Shown: piece by piece, positions 1 through 8,377 of the stretch | Layout: each line of letters begins with the position of its first letter | How positions within the stretch are numbered: the stretch's first letter is position 1 | Assembly: GCF_025264685.1 (NCBI RefSeq) | Contig: NZ_CP073721.1 | Coordinates: forward strand, 2,781,001 to 2,845,000 | Direction of reading: 5' to 3' | DNA length: 64,000 bases | Source: Dactylosporangium roseum | GTDB lineage: Bacteria; Actinomycetota; Actinomycetes; Mycobacteriales; Micromonosporaceae | The notes under the pieces: model-generated | The model's database searches: none | The model's input: the letters and a program-made list of their open reading frames with translations, nothing else | Told to the model about the DNA's origin: nothing | Position numbers and translations under genes: made by a program

Positions 1-2282
1 TCGTGCTCACCCGGCAGGCGTCGCGAGCCGGCCTCGGCGACGTCGACGGCACCGTGCTGTGCGTGGACGACGCCGCACCGGCGCTGCCGGACACGCGACC
101 AGAGGTGGACGTGCGGCCGGAGCACCTGGCCTACGTCATCTACACCTCCGGCTCGACCGGCGAGCCGAAGGGCATCGCGCTGCGGCACCGCGGCGCGGTC
201 AACAACTTCACCGACTTCAACGACCGGTTCGGCATCGGGCCCGGCGACAGCCTGCTGTCGGTGTCGTCGCCGAGCTTCGACATGTCCGTCTACGACGTGC
301 TGGGCACCCTCGCCGCCGGCGCAACCGTGGTCCTGCCCGAGGCCGCGGAGGCCCGCGACCCGGTCGCCTGGGCCCGGCTGCTGGCCGAGCACGGGGTGAC
401 CGTGTGGCATTCGGCGCCGGCCCTGCTACAACTGCTGCTGGAGTGCTACGACCGCGACGACGCGGTCCTGCCGGCCCGGCTGCGCCTGGCGCTGCTCGGC
501 GGTGACTGGATCCCGGTCGACCAGCCCGAGCGGCTGTGGCGGGTCGCGCCGGAGGCGGCGTTCGTCAGTCTCGGCGGCGCCACGGAGGCGTCGATGGACT
601 CGACCGTCTTCCCGGTCGAGCGGGTCGACCCGGCCTGGACCAGCATCCCCTACGGCCGTCCGATGGCCAACCAGCGCGCCTACGTGCTCGACCGGCACCG
701 GCAGCCGGTGCCCGTCGGAGTCCCGGGGGAGCTGCACCTGGCCGGGACCGGCCTGGCCCGGGGCTACCTGCACCGGCCGGAACTGACCGCCGAGCGCTTC
801 GTCGAGCACACGTTTCCCGACGGGCGCACCGAGCGGCTGTACAGGACCGGTGACCTGGTCCGGTACCGGCCCGACGGGGTCCTGGAGCTGCTGGGCCGGC
901 TCGACTTCCAGGTCAAGATCCACGGCCTGCGCATCGAGCTGGGCGAGATCGAGACGGTCCTGCGCCGGCATCCGGCCGTCGGCGCCGCCGCCGTGGTCGC
1001 TCAGGGGGAGCGGGGCGACCTGCGGCTGGCCGCGTTCGTCACCCCCGCCGCCGGGGAGCTCGCCGTACCGGAGGACGGGCTGCGGCGGTGGCTCACCGAC
1101 GCGCTGCCCGCGCACCTGGTCCCCGGCACGGTCACGGTGCTGGACGCGCTGCCCACCACGCCGAACGGCAAGGTCGACCGGCGCGCCCTGACCGCCCTGA
1201 CCGCCCTGCCCGAGCCGCCGGCCCGGGACGCGGCACCGGCCGGTGATCCGGCCACCGTGGACAGTGGCCACCCGGCCGGTACGACCGACAGCGCCGATCC
1301 CGGCGGCACCGCCGCCCTCGAGCGCCGCATCGCCGCGACCTGGTGCGAGGTGCTCGGCGTCGCCGAGGTCGGGCCGGACGACGACTTCTTCCACCTCGGC
1401 GGCGACTCCTTCGCGGCGATCCGGGCGATGCTCGCGCTCGCCGAGCCGCTGCCCGTCGTCGAGTTGTTCAAGAACCCCACGGTGCGGCGGCTCGCGGCCC
1501 GGATCGGATCCGCGGCGGCGCCGCGGACCGGGCTGTTGTTCGAGCTGACCCCGGCCGACCGGCAGCCCGAGCTGACGCTGGTGTGCGTGCCCTACGGCGG
1601 CGGCAACGTGGTGGCGTACCAGCCGCTCGCCGACCGGCTCGACGCCCGCTTCGCGGTCTGGGCGGTCAACCTGCCCGGCCACGATCCGAGCACCTTGCGG
1701 GACGAGCCCCTGTCGGTCGAGGACGCCGCGCAGCGCTGCGCCGCCGAGATCCAGGAGCGGATCGCCGGCCCGGTCATCGTGTACGGGCAGTGTTCCGGCG
1801 TCGCGCTCGGCGTCGAGCTGACCCGGGTCCTGGAGGAGCGCGGGTGCGACGTCCGGGCGGTCTACGTCGGCGCGTCGCTGACCGACCCCGACCCGGCCGC
1901 CTCGCTGGAGACGGAGCGGTCCACGTCGGACGAGGACGCCTACGCGTTCCTGCGCTCGCTCGGCGGCTTCGACGGCCACCTCGAGTGGTCCCAGGTGGGG
2001 CACGTCCTGCGCGCCGCACGCAACGACATGATCGCCTCGGCGCGGTACTTCCGGCGCAGCTACGAGACCCCGCCGCAGCGCATCACGACCCCGCTGCGGT
2101 GCGTCTTCGGCGACCAGGATCCGGCGACGCCGGACTTCCCGACCAACCACCACGGCTGGGACCTGTTCGCCGAGTCGGTGACCTACGAGGTGATCCCCGG
2201 CGCCGGGCACTACTTCGTCCGCGACCGCGCCGCGGAGGTCGCCACCCTGATCGAGCGGCACCACCCGGGAGGTGTGCGGTGA
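1..2282 (+). CDS. Non-ribosomal peptide synthetase, C-terminal part (A-PCP-TE), 5' truncated by window edge
   Basis: The frame is open from the first bases, so the gene begins upstream of the window. Visible order: adenylation domain from just before core A3 (YTSGSTGEPKG) to A10 (PNGKVDR, about nt 1165), carrier protein with LGGDSF phosphopantetheine site (about nt 1400), and thioesterase domain (about nt 1530-2270). The A domain has the LGGDWIP and SLGGATE signatures typical of pyochelin-type NRPS A domains. Reading its pocket by alignment to GrsA gives D-M-Y-H-L-G-L-M-D-K, close to serine codes (DVWHLSLIDK), with Gly where Ser usually sits. The TE motif reads G-Q-C-S-G (Cys codon 1791-1793), so the nucleophile is Cys; a GAGHYF motif supplies the His. 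It probably activates Ser or alpha-methyl-Ser and releases the product. The stop overlaps the start of the SHMT-like gene. Confidence 0.93.
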   Translation, partial: VLTRQASRAGLGDVDGTVLCVDDAAPALPDTRPEVDVRPEHLAYVIYTSGSTGEPKGIALRHRGAVNNFTDFNDRFGIGPGDSLLSVSSPSFDMSVYDVLGTLAAGATVVLPEAAEARDPVAWARLLAEHGVTVWHSAPALLQLLLECYDRDDAVLPARLRLALLGGDWIPVDQPERLWRVAPEAAFVSLGGATEASMDSTVFPVERVDPAWTSIPYGRPMANQRAYVLDRHRQPVPVGVPGELHLAGTGLARGYLHRPELTAERFVEHTFPDGRTERLYRTGDLVRYRPDGVLELLGRLDFQVKIHGLRIELGEIETVLRRHPAVGAAAVVAQGERGDLRLAAFVTPAAGELAVPEDGLRRWLTDALPAHLVPGTVTVLDALPTTPNGKVDRRALTALTALPEPPARDAAPAGDPATVDSGHPAGTTDSADPGGTAALERRIAATWCEVLGVAEVGPDDDFFHLGGDSFAAIRAMLALAEPLPVVELFKNPTVRRLAARIGSAAAPRTGLLFELTPADRQPELTLVCVPYGGGNVVAYQPLADRLDARFAVWAVNLPGHDPSTLRDEPLSVEDAAQRCAAEIQERIAGPVIVYGQCSGVALGVELTRVLEERGCDVRAVYVGASLTDPDPAASLETERSTSDEDAYAFLRSLGGFDGHLEWSQVGHVLRAARNDMIASARYFRRSYETPPQRITTPLRCVFGDQDPATPDFPTNHHGWDLFAESVTYEVIPGAGHYFVRDRAAEVATLIERHHPGGVR

Positions 2283-3691
2283 TGCGCGACGTCACCGAGA
2301 CCCTGCTGCACGATGTCGTCGTCGGCGGGCTGGAGCGACTGCACGAGGACGACCCCGAGCTGTACGACCTCCTGGAGCGCGAGGTCGAGCGGCAGCGCGG
2401 CGTCCTGTCGCTGGTGGCGTCGTCCAGCCTGGTCGACCCGTCGGTGCTGGCCAGCCAGGCGTCCGTGGCGGTCAACGTCACCGCCGAGGGCTACCCCGGC
2501 CGCCGGTACCACGGCGGCTGCGAGGTCGTCGACGACATCGAGCGGCTCGCCGTCGACCGGGCCCGCAGCGCGTTCGGCGCCCGGTACGCCAACGTGCAGC
2601 CGCACTCGGCGACCAACGCCAACTACACGGTGCTGTCGTCGCTGCTGCGCGCCGGGGACACGTTGCTCGGGATGGAGCTGGAGCACGGCGGGCACCTCAC
2701 GCACGGCAGCCCGGCCGCCTACGCCGGGCAGTACTTCACCGCGATCGGCTACGGCCTCGACGACGACGGGCGCATCGACTACGACCAGGTGCGCCGGCTC
2801 GCCCTGGAGCACCGGCCACGGGTCGTCGTCTGCGGCGCCACCGCCTACCCGCGCGTGGTGGACTTCGCCCGGTTCCGGCGCATCGCCGACGAGGTCGGCG
2901 CCTACCTGATGGCCGACATCTCGCACACCGCCGGGCTGGTGGCCGCCGGTCTGCACCCGAGCCCGATCGACCATGCGCACATCACGACCACCTGTACCCA
3001 CAAACAGCTCTTCGGCCCCCGCGGCGGGCTGATCATGTCCGGGCGGGACGCCGACGCTCCGGCGCCCCGCGGGACCGGCACCCTGGCCGCCTTCCTGCAG
3101 CGGGCGGTGTTCCCGTTCTCGCAGGGCGCCCCGGCACTCAACACGATCGCCGCGAAGGCCCGGGCGCTGGAACTGGTGACGACGGCCGAGTTCCGCCGGA
3201 CGGCGACCGGCATCGTCGAGCTGGCCGGCACCCTCGCCGGGGCGCTCGCCGACCTCGGCCACACCGTGGTCTCCGGCGGCACCGACAACCACATCGTGCT
3301 CGTCGACCTGGCCCCCCTCGGAACGACCGGGCTCGTCGCGGAACGGGCACTGGAGGAGTGCGGGATCATCGTCAACAAGAACCGGGTGCCGCGCGACACC
3401 ACGCCGGCGCTCGTGACCGGCGGCATCCGGATCGGCACCAACAGCGCCGCCCGGCGCGGCATGCGCCGCACCGACATGCTCGCCTGCGCCGGTCTGATCG
3501 ACCGCGTCATCCGCTCGGCCGAGGCGAACGGCGGGCGCGACCACCATCTGCCGGCCGAGGTCCGCGACGATGTGCGGGCCCGGGTCGCGGCCCTGTGCGC
3601 GGCCCTGCCGATCCCCGGCTACCCGGCCGCCGAGCGGTCGCCGTGGGAATCCGCCGCGCTGACCACCCACCGTGTGAGGAGCAGCCGATGA
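2282..3691 (+). CDS. SHMT-like PLP enzyme, probable alpha-methylserine-forming hydroxymethyltransferase
   Basis: The 469-aa protein follows serine hydroxymethyltransferase along its length: AEGYPG, QPHSATNAN, HGGHLTHG, the PLP lysine in THKQLFGPRGG (K241), GGTDNH and GGIRIGT. Two catalytic-pocket residues differ. The Tyr of the usual KYAEGYPG is Thr (T67) and the second Tyr of RYYGG is His (H77); the proton-relay Glu is kept (E69). A Tyr-to-Thr change at this site is known to let SHMT accept D-Ala and make alpha-methylserine. The ASEN motif is also altered to ASSS. Start ATG follows GGGAGG and overlaps the NRPS stop by one base; GTG 2279 is also possible. Embedding between NRPS genes argues for precursor supply rather than folate housekeeping. 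A threonine transaldolase is the main alternative. Confidence 0.85.
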   Translation: MRDVTETLLHDVVVGGLERLHEDDPELYDLLEREVERQRGVLSLVASSSLVDPSVLASQASVAVNVTAEGYPGRRYHGGCEVVDDIERLAVDRARSAFGARYANVQPHSATNANYTVLSSLLRAGDTLLGMELEHGGHLTHGSPAAYAGQYFTAIGYGLDDDGRIDYDQVRRLALEHRPRVVVCGATAYPRVVDFARFRRIADEVGAYLMADISHTAGLVAAGLHPSPIDHAHITTTCTHKQLFGPRGGLIMSGRDADAPAPRGTGTLAAFLQRAVFPFSQGAPALNTIAAKARALELVTTAEFRRTATGIVELAGTLAGALADLGHTVVSGGTDNHIVLVDLAPLGTTGLVAERALEECGIIVNKNRVPRDTTPALVTGGIRIGTNSAARRGMRRTDMLACAGLIDRVIRSAEANGGRDHHLPAEVRDDVRARVAALCAALPIPGYPAAERSPWESAALTTHRVRSSR

Positions 3692-4428
3692 ACCAGCGGA
3701 CGACCTGGAAGGCCGAGGACTTCGGCGAGGTGTGGGCGCCGCTGTACGACCACATGTTCGACCGCGACGACACCGCCGACGCCGTCCCGGCCCTGATCAA
3801 GCTCGCCGACGGCGGGCGCGTGCTCGAGCTGGGCATCGGCACCGGCCGCCTGGCGATTCCGATGGCGGAGGCCGGGCTCGACGTCCACGGCGTCGAGGCG
3901 TCGCCGGCGATGGCCGAGCAGATGCGGGCCAAGCCCGGCGGAGACCGCATCCCGGTGACCATCGGCGACTTCACCCAGGTGCGCGCCGAAGGGCGGTTCG
4001 ACTTCATCTTCTGCGCCTACAACACGTTCTTCGCCCTGCCGACCCAGGACGACCAGTGCCGGTTCATGACCAACGCCGCCACGCAGCTCGCGCCGGACGG
4101 ACGGCTGCTGGTCGAGGTGTTCGTGCCCGACCTCGGCAAGTTCCACGACGACCAGGTGGTGCGGGCCGCCGACCTCGACGACGGGCACACCGCCCTCGAG
4201 GTCGAGCGGTACGACCCGGTCACCCAGCAGATCTTCTACGCCCGCGTCATCGCCAAGGCCCGCTGGGCGAAGCACCGCTACTGCTGGCCCACCGAGATCG
4301 ACCTGATGGCCCGGCTGGCCGGGCTCGAACTGACCGACCGGTGGGGCGGCTGGTGCGGCGAGCCCTTCGACCGCCACAGCACCCGCCACGTCTCGGTGTA
4401 CCGCCGACCGGCCGGGACCACCACCTGA
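3688..4428 (+). CDS. Class I SAM-dependent methyltransferase
   Basis: A 246-aa Rossmann-type methyltransferase. Motif I is LELGIGTGR, followed by an acidic residue in the GVEAS segment that would bind the SAM ribose. The segment FDFIFCAYNTFF matches the post-motif II region, and the C-terminal end carries the beta-hairpin pattern of small-molecule methyltransferases. The start ATG overlaps the stop of the SHMT-like gene (ATGA) and has GAGGA upstream, so it is co-translated with the NRPS genes. It probably N-, O- or C-methylates a building block or the finished peptide; the substrate cannot be read from the sequence. Confidence 0.85.
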   Translation: MNQRTTWKAEDFGEVWAPLYDHMFDRDDTADAVPALIKLADGGRVLELGIGTGRLAIPMAEAGLDVHGVEASPAMAEQMRAKPGGDRIPVTIGDFTQVRAEGRFDFIFCAYNTFFALPTQDDQCRFMTNAATQLAPDGRLLVEVFVPDLGKFHDDQVVRAADLDDGHTALEVERYDPVTQQIFYARVIAKARWAKHRYCWPTEIDLMARLAGLELTDRWGGWCGEPFDRHSTRHVSVYRRPAGTTT

Positions 4429-4473
4429 CGGGCACCACCTGACCGGACCTCTGCCTGACCGGGAGCGCCGATC

Positions 4474-7400
4474 GTGACCACTGCGGACGACCAGTACCGG
4501 CTGCCGGCGACCACTCCGGCACCCGACCTGCCACGCGCGCCGTACAGCCGGGGCGACTCCGGCCCGGTGGTGCGGCGCGACCATACGGTCGGCGTCACCG
4601 CCTGGGCCCGGCTGCGCGGGTTCGCCGACGCGGCCGGCGTCACTCCGCGGGCCGCGCTCGTGGCCGCGCTCGGCGAGGTGATCCGCACGTGGAGCCGCAC
4701 CGGGCGGTTCGCCCTCGGCTGCGTGACCCCGGGGGGTGTGCGACCGGTCGCGGTCGGCGGCGACGCGACGTTCGCCGATCGGCTGGTGGCGGTGGAGGAG
4801 CAACTCGACGCGCACGAGGGTGGGGCGACCCGGCCGGCCCCGGCCGGTCCGCGGCACACCGGGCCGGCGGCCGGGACACCGGTCACCTGTGCCGTGCTGA
4901 CCGGACCCGCGGCATCCGCGGATCGTGCCGATGCCTTGCCCGTCGGCGGCGTCCACGTGGCCGTGCGACAGGACGCCGGCGGCCTGCTGGTGCGCTGGCA
5001 CACCCGCGACGCCCTGTTCCCGCCCGGCGTGCCCGAGGACCTCGCCGACGCGTACGGCCGGCTGCTCGACCTGCTCGCCGCCGACCCCACGGCCTGGCGG
5101 CAGCGCCGGTTCGCCCTCGTGCCACAGCGGCACCTCGACGTCGTCGCCGCCGTCAACGCCACCGACCGCCCCCTGCCGTCCGCGCTGCCGCACGAACTCG
5201 TCGCCGCCAACGCGCGCCGGCACCCCGACCGGGTCGCGGTCATCGCCGCCGATCGCCGCCTCACCTACGGCGAGCTCGACCGGCGGGCCACCCGGCTGGC
5301 CCGGACCCTGCGCCGGGCGGGCGCCGGACCCGGCCGGCTCGTCGCCGTCGTCATGGAGAAGGGCTGGGAGCAGTTCGTCGCCGTCTACGGCGTTCTCACC
5401 GCCGGCGCGGCCTACCTGCCGATCGACCCGGCCGTGCCCGCGGACCGCATCGCATACCTGCTGCGGGACGGTGAGGCCGGCCTGGTGCTGACGCAGTCCG
5501 CACTGGACCGTCGGCTGCGCTGGCCGGCGTCGGTGCGCCGCATCTCGGTCGACACCGACACCGACATCGACACCGACGCCACACCGCTGGACCCGGTGCA
5601 GCAGCAGAGCGACCTCGCCTACGTCATCTCCACCTCCGGCTCCACCGGCCGGCCCAAGGGCGTCATGGTGGACAACCGCGGCCTGCTCAACGCGGTCCTC
5701 GACCTCAATCGCCGCTTCGGCATCGGCCCGGAGGCGCGCAGCCTCGCGGTGTCCGGCCTGCACTTCGACGCCTCCGTGTTCGACGTCTTCGGCCCGCTCA
5801 TCGCCGGCGGGTCGGTGGTCGTACCGGCCCCGGCGGACCGTCCCGACCCGGCGCACTGGGCCGAGCTGATGCGGCGGGAACGGGTCACCTGCTGGCTGTC
5901 CGTCCCGGCGCTGATGGAGATGCTCGTCGGGCACCTGGAGCGGGCCGGTGACCGCGGGCTGCCGACGCTGCGACTGGCGCTGCTCGGCGGCGACTGGATC
6001 CCGCTGGACCTGCCGGACCGGCTGCGCCGGCTCGCCGAGCGCGTCCAGGTGGTCAGCATCGGCGGGCCGACGGAGACGATCTGCGTGTCGGTGGTGCACC
6101 CGATCGGCGAGGTCGAGCCGGCGTGGACGAGCATCCCCTACGGCAGCCCCATCTCGAACCAGCACTACTACGTGCTCGACGAGCGGCTGTCCCCGCGACC
6201 GGCCTGGGTGCCCGGGCAGATCTGCATCGGCAGCGCGGTCGGCCTCGCCCGCGGCTACTGGCGCGACCCCGAACGCACCCGGGCCAGGTTCCGCACGTTG
6301 CCGGACACCGGCGAACGTGTCTACGCCTCCGGCGACATCGGCCGCTACCTGCCCGACGGCACGCTCCAGATCCTCGGCCGGGAGGACTTCCAGGTCAAGA
6401 TCCAGGGACACCGCATCGAGCCGGGCGAGATCGAGGCGGCCCTGGTGCGGCACCCGGACGTCGAGCGCGCCGCCGTCGTCGCCCCCGAGTCGGACACCGG
6501 CGCCCGCCGGCTGGTCGGCTTCGTCGTGCCGCCGGCCGCACGCACGCCGGACCACGAGGCGCTCCGGGACTTCCTGAGCCGCACCCTGCCCGCCTACATG
6601 GTGCCCGCGCGGCTCAGCACGGTCGAGGCGCTGCCGCTCACCGCCAACGGCAAGGTCGACCGGCTGGCCCTGACCGAGGCGGCCGGCGCCGTCGATCCCG
6701 GCGGCGACCCCGGCGGCGGGCCGCCGCCACGCACACCGGCGGAAGGGACCGTGGCGGCGCTGTGGGCGGAGGCGCTCGGCCTGCGGCGCATCGGTGTGCA
6801 CGCCGACTTCTTCGCCCTCGGCGGAGACTCGCTGGCCGCCAGCCGGCTGTGCGGCCCGTTGTACGAGCGGACCGGCGTCCACATCACGCTGCGCGAGTTC
6901 GTCGCCGGCCCCACCGTCGCGGAGCTGGCCGGCCGGCTCGACGCGGCCCCGGCCGCGGGCGGTCGCACCGGTGGGCCCGGTGATCCCGCCTCGCCGCCGG
7001 ACGCCGATCCTGCCGACGCCACCACGCCGCTGCCGGGCCAGCGCGGCATGTGGACCGCCGAACAGATGGCCGGCGGCGGCCTGTACACCCTGGTCTTCAC
7101 CGCGGAGCTGGAGGGACCGCTCGACGTGTCGCGCCTGGCGGGGGCGGTCGACGACACCCTCGCCCGGCACGACGGGCTGCGCACCGGATTCCGCCTCGGT
7201 GCCGCGGACCTGGAGCGGTTCGTCGTCGGCCCCGACCGCGGTCCGCGACCGGTCCACGTCGAGGTACCGGCCGGGGCGCCGTGGCCGGACATCGTCCGCA
7301 CGACGGCCCTGGCGCACGCGTCGCGGCCGTTCGCGTTCGACCAGGGGCCGCCGTTGCGGATCCTGCTGGTGCGCGGCGGGCCGCGGCGGCACGCGCTCGT

Positions 7401-8364
7401 CCTCGTCACCCACCACATGCTGGTCGACGGCTGGGCGATCGGGCTGGCCCTGCGCGAGATCCTGGCCCGCTACGACGCCGCGGTGCGCGGCGCGACGCCC
7501 GAGCTGCGTCCCGCACCGCGCCCCGACGTCGTGCCCGCCCGGCTGCGGCGGCTGCGGCAGCGCGGGGACCTGCGCAGCCAGGCCGACTTCTGGGTCCGCC
7601 GGCTCGACGGCGTCCCGACCGTGTTGGACCTGCCGTCGGCACGGCTCCGGCCGGCGCGTCAGGACCCTGCCGGCGGACGGATTCCCCTCGACTACGGCGC
7701 GACGCACAGCACCGCGGTCGAGCACCGCGCACGGCAGCTCGGCGTCACCCGGTTCGCCTGTCTGCTGGCCGGGTTCGGGCTCGCGCTGGCCCGGCGCACG
7801 GGGCGGCGCCGGCTGCTGGTCGGCGTGCCGACCAGCCGCCGGCCGGCGACCGAACTGCACGACCTCGTCGCGCACTGCACGGTCGTGGTGCCGGTCCTCG
7901 TCGAGGTCGACGGGGACACGCCGGTCGAGAGCTATCTGCGCGCCGTGCACGGCTCGATCGCTGACAGCGTCAGCAACGCCGACCTGCCGTTCGAGGAGAT
8001 GGTCCGCATCGCCGGCGGCAACGGCGACCCGCGCCGCAACCCGCTGGTGCAGGCGGTGTTCGGCATGTACGACACGCTCGTCGACTGGCGGACCACGGCC
8101 GGACGGGTGAGCGTGCGGATCGAGGAGGTCCACGCCGGCGGATCGCCGATGGACCTGACCGTGGCCCTGCAACGCGCCGACCCGATCGGTGGCACGATCG
8201 AGTTCGCCACGGCGGTGTGGGGCCGGGCCGAGGCGGAGCGCTTCCGCGCCGACCTGCTCGCCACCACCGCCGCGCTCGCCGGTGCCCGGGGCCGCCTGGC
8301 CGACCTACCGTCCCTTGTGGACGACGATGCTCCGCATAACCGACTCCGAACCGCGCCGGCATAG
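4474..8364 (+). CDS. Non-ribosomal peptide synthetase: partial Cy/C domain, A, PCP, C
   Basis: 1296 aa. Residues 1-210 resemble only the C-terminal lobe of a cyclisation/condensation domain (LRGFADAAGVTPRAALVAAL, then WSRTGRFAL); no N-lobe HHxxxDG or DxxxxD motif is present. Next come an A domain (about 225-720; A3 STSGSTGRPKG, A10 ANGKVDR), a PCP (about 755-830; LGGDSLA) and a full C domain (about 850-1290) with HHMLVDG. The A pocket reads D-A-F-L-L-G-I-C-V-K, nearest to aliphatic codes (Val, Ile, Leu). A protein ending in a C domain must pass its chain to another carrier, plausibly the synthetase at the window start. Start is GTG with GGGAG upstream, 45 bases after the methyltransferase gene. 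Confidence 0.93.
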   Translation: MTTADDQYRLPATTPAPDLPRAPYSRGDSGPVVRRDHTVGVTAWARLRGFADAAGVTPRAALVAALGEVIRTWSRTGRFALGCVTPGGVRPVAVGGDATFADRLVAVEEQLDAHEGGATRPAPAGPRHTGPAAGTPVTCAVLTGPAASADRADALPVGGVHVAVRQDAGGLLVRWHTRDALFPPGVPEDLADAYGRLLDLLAADPTAWRQRRFALVPQRHLDVVAAVNATDRPLPSALPHELVAANARRHPDRVAVIAADRRLTYGELDRRATRLARTLRRAGAGPGRLVAVVMEKGWEQFVAVYGVLTAGAAYLPIDPAVPADRIAYLLRDGEAGLVLTQSALDRRLRWPASVRRISVDTDTDIDTDATPLDPVQQQSDLAYVISTSGSTGRPKGVMVDNRGLLNAVLDLNRRFGIGPEARSLAVSGLHFDASVFDVFGPLIAGGSVVVPAPADRPDPAHWAELMRRERVTCWLSVPALMEMLVGHLERAGDRGLPTLRLALLGGDWIPLDLPDRLRRLAERVQVVSIGGPTETICVSVVHPIGEVEPAWTSIPYGSPISNQHYYVLDERLSPRPAWVPGQICIGSAVGLARGYWRDPERTRARFRTLPDTGERVYASGDIGRYLPDGTLQILGREDFQVKIQGHRIEPGEIEAALVRHPDVERAAVVAPESDTGARRLVGFVVPPAARTPDHEALRDFLSRTLPAYMVPARLSTVEALPLTANGKVDRLALTEAAGAVDPGGDPGGGPPPRTPAEGTVAALWAEALGLRRIGVHADFFALGGDSLAASRLCGPLYERTGVHITLREFVAGPTVAELAGRLDAAPAAGGRTGGPGDPASPPDADPADATTPLPGQRGMWTAEQMAGGGLYTLVFTAELEGPLDVSRLAGAVDDTLARHDGLRTGFRLGAADLERFVVGPDRGPRPVHVEVPAGAPWPDIVRTTALAHASRPFAFDQGPPLRILLVRGGPRRHALVLVTHHMLVDGWAIGLALREILARYDAAVRGATPELRPAPRPDVVPARLRRLRQRGDLRSQADFWVRRLDGVPTVLDLPSARLRPARQDPAGGRIPLDYGATHSTAVEHRARQLGVTRFACLLAGFGLALARRTGRRRLLVGVPTSRRPATELHDLVAHCTVVVPVLVEVDGDTPVESYLRAVHGSIADSVSNADLPFEEMVRIAGGNGDPRRNPLVQAVFGMYDTLVDWRTTAGRVSVRIEEVHAGGSPMDLTVALQRADPIGGTIEFATAVWGRAEAERFRADLLATTAALAGARGRLADLPSLVDDDAPHNRLRTAPA

Positions 8365-8377
8365 CGTCGAGGTTGTC

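Noticed and set aside
2282-3691. Housekeeping GlyA
   Set aside because: Two pocket tyrosines and the ASEN motif are changed, and the gene overlaps NRPS and methyltransferase genes.
3619-8172. Very long open frame on the minus strand opposite the PLP, methyltransferase and NRPS genes
   Set aside because: It is antisense to clear coding genes; its sequence is low-complexity Arg/Pro/Gly-rich, as expected from high-GC codon patterns.
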